Shown in pieces: positions 9,504-16,624 of a stretch of 64,000 nucleotides of DNA. The notes beneath the pieces are model-generated. The model saw only the letters and a program-made list of their open reading frames with translations. It did not search any database and was not told the origin of the DNA. The stretch lies in assembly GCA_965277745.1 (NCBI GenBank), contig OZ255837.1, forward strand, positions 496,001 through 560,000. The letters are read 5' to 3'. The stretch's first letter is position 1. The number at the start of each line of letters is the position of its first letter. This stretch comes from G965277745 sp965277745. Its GTDB lineage: Bacteria > Pseudomonadota > Gammaproteobacteria > Cardiobacteriales > Cardiobacteriaceae. The position numbers and the translations under genes are program-made.

Positions 9504-9811
9504 TTATTGGTATTGTAGGTTGTGGCAGTATTGCCCGCGCCCATGTATACGCGCTTTCCCTCAATAAGCTGGTCACAGGACTTGCCCTGTATGATGTCAG
9601 TGAAGATAAAATTCGAGAACTCAGCGAGATCAGCACCTTGCCGGTAACCTGTTGTAAACACCTCAAGCAGTTGGCTGAGATGAGTCAGGGTTTCGTCATC
9701 TGTACACCAAATCATCTCCACATCAGTGTAGCCGAAGAGGTTCTTCGCTATAAACGGATCCCGTTTTTATGCGAAAAAACCGCTCTCAACGGAGCTAAGC
9801 TCAGCACGTTA
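9500..9811 (+). pseudogene. ntdC: NtdC-like glucose-6-phosphate 3-dehydrogenase, truncated by IS630
   Basis: The first 104 codons of a Gfo/Idh/MocA-type NAD-dependent oxidoreductase. The Rossmann start IGIVGCGSIARAHVYALS, then GFVICTPNHLHISVAEEVL and FLCEKTAL, match the NtdC N-terminus; NtdC oxidises glucose-6-phosphate at C3, the first step of kanosamine synthesis. The gene is cut by the IS630 copy at 9812, after which only a few IS-encoded codons follow. The remaining two thirds, with the catalytic domain, are not found beyond the IS anywhere in the window. The pathway is therefore predicted to be dead at its first step. Confidence 0.85.
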
Positions 9812-10909
9812 TTAACCCGGCGGCAATTTATATAGGTTATGTAGCATAGGCGATTGACTCTGCATCAAAGTATTTTTTAACCCGTTCAGGACGACGCTGA
9901 AGCTTCAACATGCAGGATCGTGTACGTTACTTTAGGTCGCTAACCGAACGTGCCGCTGCGCCACTATGTACCATGCCTTTCAGGTCACAGTGTAGATATT
10001 CATCCGGATTTAACTCTGGGGAGTAAGCTGGCAGAAAGAAGACTTCCAAATATCGCTTAACAGTCTTTCGCTCCAACCAGCGCTTAACGACCTTTGCGTG
10101 GTGTACTCGCAAGTGATCCAGAATCAGAAATACCTGACCAGGCGTTGATTCGATCAGCGCGCGTAAGAATTTCTTCAGAACCTTGGCTGTCATGGTCGAT
10201 TCGTACAACATGAATCGCACAGTGCCCTGATTGGTGATTGCCGAAATCATGTTGAGTGATACTCGCTTCGCTGGCAAAGGCTGCACCGGTGTTTGCCCTT
10301 TTGGCGCGTAGCACCGACCCTGTTGGGTGTGATTCTTCATTCCCGTTTCGTCACCCCAGAAAATCTGGGCATTCTCTGCCTTTGCGCGAGCTTTGATCTG
10401 CGGATACTCCTCCTTCAGCCAAGCATCAACGCGAGATGGGTTTTGCTCCCAAGCTTTCTTCAAAGGCTTTTGAGGCGTAAAACCCCAGCGCTTAAGGTAA
10501 TCGCCCATCGTACGAACTGGGATATCGATACCCCAGAATTGTTTAATCAATTGAGCAATTGCACGCCGTGTCCAAAGCGCAAAGTCGAGCTTATGCTGGT
10601 CAGGCATCTGATCACGGATTGCTTTAATGACAAGCTGTTCTTGCTGTTCAGTCAGTCGCCTTGGCTTATTTTTAGGGCCTCGCTTTTGAACGGCGATAGC
10701 CTCGGCACCACCGACTTCATAGCGCTGATACCAGCGTCCAACTGTGTCGGGGTGAACGTCAAGAAGTTGACCAATCTGGCGAAAAGTTTTGCCTTTCTCG
10801 CGTAATCGTATCGCCTTCTGTCTCAGGAGTTCCTGTTGCTCTGGGCTGAGCTTGCGTGCATCTGTATTCATGCGCGCATGATATCAGATGTAAATTGACA
10901 CCGGATTAA
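9812..10909 (-). mobile_element. IS630-family insertion sequence, copy 2 (in ntdC)
   Basis: Nearly identical to copy 1, with the same terminal repeats and TA on both sides (9810-9811 and 10910-10911). Its left side interrupts ntdC. Its right side abuts an internal position of an oppositely oriented IS630 fragment, so the two flanks do not come from one continuous sequence. A deletion or recombination followed insertion. Confidence 0.9.
9927..10871 (-). CDS. IS630-family transposase, C-terminally truncated
   Basis: A 314-residue copy of the IS630 transposase at 1441-2394 with the same helix-turn-helix and DDE core (GDETGM, LILDHLRVHHAK, YSPELNPDE). Here the frame stops with TAA directly after DLK, where copy 1 has AAG. 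The codon that is TGA in copy 1 is CGA here. The two copies have thus lost the same C-terminal tail by different point mutations. Confidence 0.85.
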   Translation of the reverse strand: MNTDARKLSPEQQELLRQKAIRLREKGKTFRQIGQLLDVHPDTVGRWYQRYEVGGAEAIAVQKRGPKNKPRRLTEQQEQLVIKAIRDQMPDQHKLDFALWTRRAIAQLIKQFWGIDIPVRTMGDYLKRWGFTPQKPLKKAWEQNPSRVDAWLKEEYPQIKARAKAENAQIFWGDETGMKNHTQQGRCYAPKGQTPVQPLPAKRVSLNMISAITNQGTVRFMLYESTMTAKVLKKFLRALIESTPGQVFLILDHLRVHHAKVVKRWLERKTVKRYLEVFFLPAYSPELNPDEYLHCDLKGMVHSGAAARSVSDLK

Positions 10910-10911
10910 TA

Positions 10912-11174
10912 AGCGCTGGTTAGAGCGAAAGACTGTTAAGCGATATCTGGAAGTCTTCTTTCTGCCAGCTTACTCCCCAGAGTTAAATCCGGATGAATAT
11001 CTACACTGTGACCTGAAAGGCATGGTACATAGTGGCGCAGCGGCACGTTCGGTTAGTAACGTACACGATCCTGCATGTTGAAGCTTCAGCGTCGTCCTGA
11101 ACGGGTTAAAAAATACTTTGATGCAGAGTCAATCGCCTATGCTACATAACCTATATAAATTGCCGCCGGGTTAA
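10912..11174 (+). pseudogene. 3' fragment of an IS630 element (copy 3)
   Basis: Inverted relative to copy 2. It starts inside the transposase at the AGCGCTGG codons, carries FFLPAYSPELNPDEYLHC, and runs to the IS end TTAA at 11174 followed by TA. Compared with copy 2 it shares the TAA-type change but lacks ten bases (CGACCTAAAG) at the same place. Copy 2 appears to have inserted at an internal TA of this older element. The 5' half of copy 3 is missing. Confidence 0.8.
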
Positions 11175-11367
11175 TAAGCTGGATGCGAAGGGGGAGGTGG
11201 CGTTTCCTGTTTTTTCACCTTGTTTGAAGTAGAATTATGAGAAACGGTTACAGGAACAGCTTATGAATTTCGGAGAGGCAATAGCGACATGCATGGGCAA
11301 ATATTTTACATTTTCGGGTCGTGCCAAAAGGAGTGAGTATTGGTGGTTCTACCTGTTCACTGTTTTG
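11175..11367 (+). repeat. 193-bp direct repeat, copy A
   Basis: This block, covering the DUF805 promoter region and the first 35 codons, recurs at 12551-12743 with only about three differences. The pair brackets the dead toxin-antitoxin genes. The IS630 fragment ends exactly at the TA that opens this block, and the other copy preserves the uninterrupted TTAAGCTGG sequence. Confidence 0.9.
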
Positions 11368-11628
11368 ATGAATTGGGGAGCCAACATGGTAGACGGCATT
11401 GCCTATACCGGCGGAATTTCCAGTCTCCTCGTGTCATCGGCATTTCTGATACCTTCATTGGCGGTCGGTTCACGCCGGTTGCATGATATCGGCAAAAGCG
11501 GATGGTGGCAGCTGTTGATTTTAACGATTTTGGGAGTGATCCTTTTAATTGTATGGTGGGCCACGGATACCAAATCCGAAGGCGACAAATACGGCGAAAC
11601 CCTCTCTACCGATCACAAATACTTTTAG
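11263..11628 (+). CDS. DUF805 membrane protein
   Basis: A 121-residue protein of the DUF805 (YhaH/YhaI-like) family of small inner-membrane proteins of unknown function. The family signature is clear: FTFSGRAKRSEYWWFYLF near residues 15-32, followed by hydrophobic helices near 28-45, 55-70 and 83-103, with SRRLHDIGKSGWW between them and a polar tail. The start ATG follows a GGAACAG-like site. The gene is intact. A second copy of its 5' end lies 1.4 kb downstream. Confidence 0.85.
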   Translation: MNFGEAIATCMGKYFTFSGRAKRSEYWWFYLFTVLMNWGANMVDGIAYTGGISSLLVSSAFLIPSLAVGSRRLHDIGKSGWWQLLILTILGVILLIVWWATDTKSEGDKYGETLSTDHKYF

Positions 11629-11747
11629 AGTTATGTTGACAGCGCAAGAAACAGGCAGACGTATGTAAAGTTGCAGTCCGGCACTTTACAAATCAGGGCT
11701 TGGATAGCTACAATGTATCTGTTTTGAATGTACAGTGAAGGTGATTC

Positions 11748-12033
11748 ATGAACGCCGATTCTCTTGTCCGCGCGCGTATCGACAAACAGACAAAAATGAG
11801 CCACACTCGCCCTGGAAGCCATGGGTCTGTCCGTCTCCGATGCCATCCGCTTGCTGATGGTGCGCATCGCCAATGAAAAGCGTCTACCCTTCGATGTCAA
11901 GGTACCTAACACTATTACACGCGAGGCCGTCGCCGAATTGGAAGCGGGCAAAGGAGAAAAATTCGCCGGCGTGGATGACTTGATGGCGGACCTGCATGCG
12001 GATGATCGAGAGATCTTCCGCGTTCAAGCGTGA
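11748..12033 (+). pseudogene. RelB/DinJ-type antitoxin, frameshifted
   Basis: The N-terminus MNADSLVRARIDKQTK is a ribbon-helix-helix antitoxin start of the RelB/DinJ group. One base is missing near 11797. In the next frame the protein continues LEAMGLSVSDAIRLLMVRIA and ANEKRLPFDVKVPN, the usual DinJ core and toxin-binding linker. A TACAAT box near 11731 with TTTACA about 18 bases upstream may be the promoter. The toxin gene starts inside its 3' end. Confidence 0.75.
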
Positions 12034-12273
12034 TTACAAGCGCAAGTCCAGGGGACGGCACGGCGCCGCGCTCGACAAAGCGCTCGAATCGGCACTTGTC
12101 GCCCTGACAATCGACCGGCCTCTCGAGAAAAGATACTGCGATCACATCTTTCCGGCGATTAGGCGGGCTATCGTGAGTGCCACTTCAAGCCCGATTTGCT
12201 GCTGATTTATCGCCAATCCGATGACACGCTGCGTCTGGCACGGCTCGGTTCGCACAGCGAATTGTTCAGTTGA
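12002..12273 (+). pseudogene. YafQ/RelE-type mRNA interferase toxin, broken
   Basis: Begins MIERSSAFKRDYKRKSRGRH, typical of YafQ toxins, and continues through LEKRYCDH. A missing base near 12150 and an in-frame TAG where TGG is expected interrupt it. The correct frame resumes as GYRECHFKPDLLLIYRQ and LARLGSHSELFS, the catalytic C-terminus. With the antitoxin also frameshifted, the whole module is inactive. Confidence 0.75.
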
Positions 12274-12550
12274 CGTTCTTCCCGGTTTTTCTTTCTTCAC
12301 CGCCGGCGGTTTTTCGCGCGAAAACCGTCGCGGCCGCTTATCAAGAACGGTTAGCTCAATGTCTTCTTCCGGGGCTGTTCCGAGAGACGCCATAAACGAA
12401 GATAACGAAGAGACGGCCACGCTTTTCACCCGTGATCTCGCGGAATGTCGCGAGTTTTGTCGAGTGTCGCGCCGATCGGGCGAGTATCGGGGCCGCGACA
12501 CCCAAAGCAGGCCGATGAGCGGTTCATCGTTCGAGTCCGCCTGTTGCGGT

Positions 12551-12743
12551 TAAGCTGGATGCGAAGGGGGAGGTGGCGTTTCCTGTTTTTTCACCTTGTT
12601 TGAAGTAGAATTATGAGAAACGGCTACAGGAACAGCTTATGAATTTCGGAGAGGCAATAGCGACATGCATGGGCAAATATTTTACATTTTTAGGTCGTGC
12701 CAAAAGGAGTGAGTATTGGTGGTTCTACCTGTTCACTGTTTTG
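12551..12743 (+). repeat. 193-bp direct repeat, copy B
   Basis: Duplicate of 11175-11367, ending abruptly at codon 35 of the DUF805 gene. The 277 bases before it (12274-12550) contain no recognisable gene, only a CGGTTTT/AAAACCG hairpin at 12307-12327 that could be a terminator. Confidence 0.9.
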
Positions 12744-12746
12744 TAG
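12639..12746 (+). pseudogene. 5' fragment of a DUF805 gene
   Basis: Codes for the first 35 residues of DUF805 (MNFGEAIATCMGKYFTFLGR and on to YLFTVL), then TAG at the point where the duplicated block stops and unrelated sequence begins. It has no transmembrane region left. Confidence 0.85.
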
Positions 12747-12974
12747 CGCTGCAAAAGCAGTCGTCGCCATTGCAAGATGACCTGCATACTGCGGAGTATC
12801 TGAGAAAGCATCAATCCCAGCCCACGCTGCACACACCGTCATAGGAATGCCGAGCAGGTAATGAACAGTCGACCAGAGGGAACTGGCATTGAAGTGGCTT
12901 TTGCCAGAATGCACCGCATCTTCTTCAATGCATTCGGCCTCGTTTATGATTTCTCTTATTAGTGTTTCAGCCAT
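12744..12974 (-). pseudogene. SLATT-like 2-TM effector gene, 3'-truncated
   Basis: Starts MAETLIREIINEAECIEEDA and GKSHFNASSLWSTVHYLLGI, followed by a hydrophobic stretch. This is the pattern I associate with SLATT-domain proteins, membrane effectors linked to defence loci. It is cut at 12743 by the DUF805 duplication, so the second helix and the C-terminus are missing. Its start overlaps the end of the FRG-like frame by eight bases, which argues that the two were once one operon. The SLATT assignment is tentative. Confidence 0.5.
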
Positions 12975-13150
12975 CTGCATCCTCCAGAATATTATCTGCT
13001 ACGGTTCGGGCAATGTTATCGAGGTCAGGGAACAGGACGCTCCGGTCGATTCCAAGAGATGCCAATTTTTCTCGAAGAGCAGGCTTTGTTTTTTTGCTAA
13101 TAATAAGCTTTTCTTTTAGAAATAACGAAGCGATAATATCTTCTTCAATC
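12967..13150 (-). pseudogene. C-terminal fragment of an FRG-domain-like protein
   Basis: A frame of about 60 codons reading LREKLASLGIDRSVLFPDLD and NIARTVADNILEDADG before TGA. It resembles the C-terminal end of FRG-domain proteins, which often accompany restriction systems. Its 5' part is replaced by the beginning of a hsdS gene at about 13148, a deletion junction. Confidence 0.45.
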
Positions 13151-13261
13151 GCTCACCTTGATATAAGGAATCGGACCACTTTCAGTTAATGCGAAGCTAG
13201 AGGGGCTATACCCACTTTGTATTCGAACAACCTTACCAAGTTTTATGGTGTTATTTTTCAT
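13145..13261 (-). pseudogene. N-terminal fragment of type I restriction subunit HsdS
   Basis: The first 38 codons of a specificity subunit: IKLGKVVRIQSGYSPSSFAL and PIPYIKVSD, the start of a target-recognition domain. It stops after KVSD where the FRG-like fragment begins in another frame. The ATG overlaps the stop codon of the upstream RhuM gene, the usual layout of type I loci with an inserted rhuM. Confidence 0.6.
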
Positions 13262-13761
13262 CATCACCTCTCGAGCTAATCTGCTTCTTGTGTTTCTTCT
13301 CAAGGGCTGTGACCTGCCTGTCGAAATCCGATTGATAAAGTCGATCCTGCACAATGCGGTATTTCTCGAATTCACTTTCAGCATGAGCACTGGCGATTTC
13401 GGCGCTGACTTTGCCCGCGTCTTGCAAAATCTCGCGATCTGTTGCAGCAATAAAGCGATTTAGACGCTCCTCCCAGTCAGCCATGGTCATCGGAATTTGT
13501 CTGAGCGCCATATCTTCGGCTACATCCAGATAGGCATTCACCAGCCTTTGCAATTGTGCAATTTCATCGTGGGTCAAATAATTTTTGGCAATGACGACAT
13601 CGAACTTTTGAATTTTGCCTTCCGGAGCATCCTTCCATGTCGTCAAGCCCATATTGGTTTTTTCGGCATCGGCGCGGGTATAAACCACTTCGGCGGCAGT
13701 TTGCCCGTGAATGGCCCAGTGTAATTTGTTTTGCACCGTGGCAAAAAAACGCTTTGAGAAG
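13251..13761 (-). pseudogene. RhuM-family protein, N-terminus removed by an IS
   Basis: The C-terminal 169 codons of a RhuM family protein: FATVQNKLHWAIHGQTAAEV, then KTNMGLTTWKDAPEG, IAKNYLTHDEIAQLQRLVN and SAHAESEFEKYRIVQDRLY. RhuM genes are commonly nested in type I restriction-modification operons, which fits the hsdS start downstream. The frame is open right up to 13761, where the IS3-type element begins, so the N-terminal DNA-binding part was lost on IS insertion. Confidence 0.8.
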
Positions 13762-13818
13762 TGGCCCCCATTTGTTGGAGAGGATTGCGGCTTAGTTAAG
13801 GTGGAACCTTTGTTGCAG

Positions 13819-14724
13819 TTATGCCGCAGTTCTCATCTCAGGGTCATGACCCTGAGATGAGAAGTAAATCCGTTCTGGCGGTAGCCCGTCAAGGCTGGAA
13901 TGGGGGCGTCTCCAGTTGTAGTGATCCAACCATTTTCCGATCTTTGCCTTGGCATCCTTCCCGCCGTCAAATGCGTGCAAATAGACACATTCATACTTCA
14001 GGCTGCGCCACAGACGCTCAATGAAGACGTTATCTGTCCAACAGCCTTTGCCATCCATGGAGATTGCAATGCCCGCATCCTTCAGCCTTCTGATCCATTC
14101 AAAGCTGGTGAATTGACTGCCCTGATCCGTGTTAAAGGTGTCAGGTTTGCCGTAAAGCATTGACGCCTCCTCAAGCGCTTCGACGCAAAAAGCAGTATCC
14201 ATACTGTTGCTGAGCCGCCAACTGAGAACAAAGCCACGATGCCAATCCATAATCGCAATCAGATACAAAAATCCACGCCCCATCGGAATATAGGTTATGT
14301 CGGCGCACCAGAACTGATTGGGACGATCTATCGTCTTGTCTCTGAGCAAATAGGGATAAATCTTGTGCTCTGGATGACGTACCGTGGTTTTTGGCTTCTG
14401 ATAAATTGCCGGCAAACCCATGAGACCCATAAGGCGACGCACGCGCTTGCGGCTGACACAATAGCCCTGAAGACGTAAATGCCGCGCCATTTGACGACTG
14501 CCATAACTCGGCGTTTCCAAAAACTGTTCGTCAATCAGACGCATGAGCTTCAGGTTCAGCGGGCTTTCGCCTTTGGTGTCGTCATACCAGCTTGAGGGGC
14601 TGATGCTGAACAATTCGCCTTGACGGGTAATGCTCAGAGGTCCACTTGGGCTGATCATTTCCTTCCGCCGCGCCCGAGAGAGTGGCTGAAGGCTCGTGAC
14701 AAAAAATCGTTCTCCATGGTCCAC
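13819..14724 (-). CDS. IS3-family transposase OrfB
   Basis: The catalytic integrase-core subunit, 301 codons in the open frame. An HTH_21-like segment (YGSRQMARHLRLQGYCVSRK and RLMGLMGL, near residues 70-105) precedes the DDE core. FWCADITYIPM holds the first Asp, NTDQGSQFTS the second and DNVFIERLWRSLKYE the Glu. In IS3 elements OrfB is made as an OrfAB fusion by a -1 frameshift in the 70-base overlap with orfA, so no independent start is needed. The last codons form one arm of a perfect 32-bp palindrome (13831-13862). All catalytic residues are present and the element may be active. Confidence 0.88.
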   Translation of the reverse strand: MDHGERFFVTSLQPLSRARRKEMISPSGPLSITRQGELFSISPSSWYDDTKGESPLNLKLMRLIDEQFLETPSYGSRQMARHLRLQGYCVSRKRVRRLMGLMGLPAIYQKPKTTVRHPEHKIYPYLLRDKTIDRPNQFWCADITYIPMGRGFLYLIAIMDWHRGFVLSWRLSNSMDTAFCVEALEEASMLYGKPDTFNTDQGSQFTSFEWIRRLKDAGIAISMDGKGCWTDNVFIERLWRSLKYECVYLHAFDGGKDAKAKIGKWLDHYNWRRPHSSLDGLPPERIYFSSQGHDPEMRTAA

Positions 14725-14960
14725 TGACCGACCTTGGCGTGAAGGTCGCGGATTTCCGCTGACTGATCCGATTTTTCTTTCTTCTTTTTGCCAGAGAAAA
14801 TCTCAACCATGTTTTCTTTGGCTTGACGTTTCCACTGGCTGATCTGGTTCGGGTGGATGGTATATTTGCTGGCAAGCTCTGAAAGTGTCAGCTCTTCACT
14901 GAGCGCCTCCATAGCGACTTTTGCTTTAAATTCGGCTGAAAAGTTTCGACGTTTTGACAT
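14655..14960 (-). CDS. IS3-family OrfA
   Basis: A 101-residue DNA-binding subunit with a helix-turn-helix of the HTH_Tnp_1 type (RRNFSAEFKAKVAMEALSEE, LASKYTIHPNQISQWKRQA). A lysine-rich linker and a leucine-zipper-like stretch follow (IRDLHAKVGQWTMENDFL). I start it at MSKRRNF (ATG 14960) because family members begin there. Its 3' end overlaps orfB for programmed frameshifting. Confidence 0.85.
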   Translation of the reverse strand: MSKRRNFSAEFKAKVAMEALSEELTLSELASKYTIHPNQISQWKRQAKENMVEIFSGKKKKEKSDQSAEIRDLHAKVGQWTMENDFLSRAFSHSLGRGGRK

Positions 14961-15022
14961 GTAAAATCCGTTCAAAATCATAACAGCTCCACCTTAAAAC
15001 CCTGTCCTAATTTTGGGGACCA

Positions 15023-15403
15023 GCTCTTTCCTATCCCGGCACCTATGCCTGCAAGGAAATTGTTGTCGCTTATGGTGCCTGGATAAATCCCAAGATTCAT
15101 CTGGCCGTTATCCGCGCGTTTCTCGACCGAAAAGAGGAACCTCGACAGCCCAAACCAGCCCCACCTCAGACCCTGACACCGGCGCAGCAGCGCCACGTGC
15201 AGGAGCGAGCGGCGGCGATCGTTAATTCGGACGACGGTTTCACCACCTATCGATCGCTGTACTCGAAGATCAAAACCCGGTTCCAGGTCGGTACCTACAA
15301 GGACATCCCAAGGAGCCGCTACCCCGAATTGTGCCGCTTCCTGCACTGCCTGCCGCGGGGCGAGATTCCAAAATCGTCGAATGGGGTCTCCACAATTTTT
15401 TAA
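15023..15403 (+). pseudogene. KilA-N/Rha-type phage regulator fragment
   Basis: An open frame of 126 codons entering from the IS3 border. It begins SYPGTYACKEIVVAYGAWIN and PKIHLAVIRAFLDR, the end of a KilA-N DNA-binding domain. A proline-rich linker follows, then a helical segment (VQERAAAIVNSDDGFTTYRS, FQVGTYKDIPRSRYPELCRF) like the C-terminal domains of phage antirepressors. The N-terminus was removed by the IS. Confidence 0.65.
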
Positions 15404-15623
15404 AGAAAAAATACAGAATATTCTTTATTTTCATATAAATATAATTAAAAAAATCACTCTTTTTTTCAACTGCCCCACAAAAATCCCCACAATAAAAATT
15501 ACCGAGAAATGGATGAGACCTCCATAAAAAGAGGGCAATATGACGACGACTCGTCACTTTTCTCGAACAGACATTCAAAGACTTCAAACGTATTTCCCAT
15601 CACCGATCCGCGCTGTTCATGGC
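15404..15623. other. AT-rich spacer before the repeat array
   Basis: About 90 bases of strongly AT-rich sequence (15404-15495) followed by neutral sequence. No gene is recognisable. It marks the boundary between the IS-rich left region and the GC-rich conjugative element. Confidence 0.5.
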
Positions 15624-15779
15624 GAGGTCGATTGCGAGGTCGATTGCGAGGTCGATTGCGAGGTCGATTGCGAGGTCGATTGCGAGGTCGATTGCGAGGT
15701 CGATTGCGAGGTCGATTGCGAGGTCGATTGCGAGGTCGATTGCGAGGTCGATTGCGAGGTCGATTGCGAGGTCGATTGC
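15624..15779. repeat. Thirteen perfect tandem copies of a 12-bp unit
   Basis: The unit GAGGTCGATTGC is repeated 13 times without a mismatch. Because 12 is a multiple of three and no frame contains a stop, all six frames stay open and give artificial repeat peptides. I do not regard any of them as a gene. The array lies about 100 bases beyond the 3' end of the DUF4400 gene, at the outer edge of the conjugative element. Confidence 0.95.
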
Positions 15780-15878
15780 GAGGAGAATCGGCAAGGAGAA
15801 CGCATGATTCGCCTGAATCGCGGCACGAGCTTCGCTGTCGCCGCGCGACGGTGATCCCGGACGCGCGGACTGTCTCCA

Positions 15879-16508
15879 TCACATCCGTTTCTGAAGGTTG
15901 GCGACGCCAAGGCCGAGCAAAACGCAGCAGGTCATCATCACCAGTGGGATCACCAGCGGATCGAGGGCGACGGGCAGGAAAAAAACGACGAACAACCCGA
16001 ACGTCAGACACGCGACGCCAAGCAAGCTGTAGCGATGCAACACCGGACTCGCGTAGTCGAAATTCGTTCGCTTGATGCGGCGCGTCATCGAGCCGTCATG
16101 GATCGCGGGCACGAGCAGGATGGGCATGTAAGGCGCCCAGACCAGGAACAGCGCGAGACGGCGGTAAAACTGGTAGAGCGTCTTCAGCGTCGCCGTGATC
16201 CTGCCCTCGACCCAGGTGAACCAAGGTCGACCCAGATCCTCCATCCCTCTGGATCCGCGGCGCTCTTCCGGCGACGGCACGAGGAGCCGGTACGCCCCCT
16301 CGCGCACCCCGGAAGCGACGACGCTGGCGCGGAACCAGGCGGAGGCCTTCGCGTCGATCCACGCCCGCGTTTGAACGCCGAGGCTTTTCTCCACCAGCGC
16401 CCTTTCGCGCGCGATCACCTCTTCCGTCCAGTTCGCCGGAATCAGCATGAAGACCGCCAGCAGATCGACGAGCAACAGCCAAAAGAGGAGCGACAGCGCT
16501 TTTTTCAT
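15879..16508 (-). CDS. DUF4400 ICE membrane protein
   Basis: A 209-residue inner-membrane protein of the DUF4400/TIGR03747 type found beside traD in SXT-like and other integrating conjugative elements. Hydrophobic segments lie near residues 5-25 (LSLLFWLLLVDLLAVFMLIP), 118-135 and 160-205, with a soluble part between (EVIARERALVEKSLGVQTRA). The start ATG has GGAAAG upstream and overlaps the stop of the 39-residue frame before it. It is the last gene of the traI-traD operon and probably assists coupling at the membrane; the function is unproven in the family. Confidence 0.8.
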   Translation of the reverse strand: MKKALSLLFWLLLVDLLAVFMLIPANWTEEVIARERALVEKSLGVQTRAWIDAKASAWFRASVVASGVREGAYRLLVPSPEERRGSRGMEDLGRPWFTWVEGRITATLKTLYQFYRRLALFLVWAPYMPILLVPAIHDGSMTRRIKRTNFDYASPVLHRYSLLGVACLTFGLFVVFFLPVALDPLVIPLVMMTCCVLLGLGVANLQKRM

Positions 16509-16624
16509 CGAAGCTTTCCGACGAGAGGATATTCCTCCGCCAAACGCCGGGGCGACGGCGCGAGGCGCGCGACAGCGGTTTTCCCGCCGCTTTTCGAGGC
16601 GGCGCCGCGATAGCCGTCACTCAT
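16505..16624 (-). CDS. 39-residue bridging ORF between traD and DUF4400
   Basis: Its ATG lies in the last codons of traD (eight-base overlap, ATGAGTGA) and its TGA overlaps the ATG of the DUF4400 gene (ATGA). It fills the 108-base gap exactly, in frame with neither neighbour. The basic peptide (MSDGYRGAASKSGGKTAVAR and on to PLVGKLR) has no recognised family. It could be a real small protein or only a leader that keeps ribosomes moving from traD into the next gene. Confidence 0.45.
   Translation of the reverse strand: MSDGYRGAASKSGGKTAVARLAPSPRRLAEEYPLVGKLR

Larger units (their letters stand above)
13762..15022 (-). mobile_element. IS3-family insertion sequence
   Basis: The ends are imperfect inverted repeats that begin TGGCCCCCA on the left and TGGTCCCCA on the right and share the inner AAGGTGGA. 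It carries overlapping orfA and orfB. The flanks (RhuM on the left, KilA-N on the right) belong to different genes and show no target duplication, so a deletion accompanied insertion or arose later. Confidence 0.85.

Noticed and set aside
15624..15779. CRISPR array
   Set aside because: The repeats are 12 bp and directly adjacent with no spacers, and there are no cas genes.
15509..16075. Repeat proteins such as (CEVD)n, (RLRG)n or (ARSI)n read from the 12-bp array
   Set aside because: All frames on both strands are open only because the unit is a multiple of three without stops. No start with a ribosome binding site or extra domain supports a real gene.
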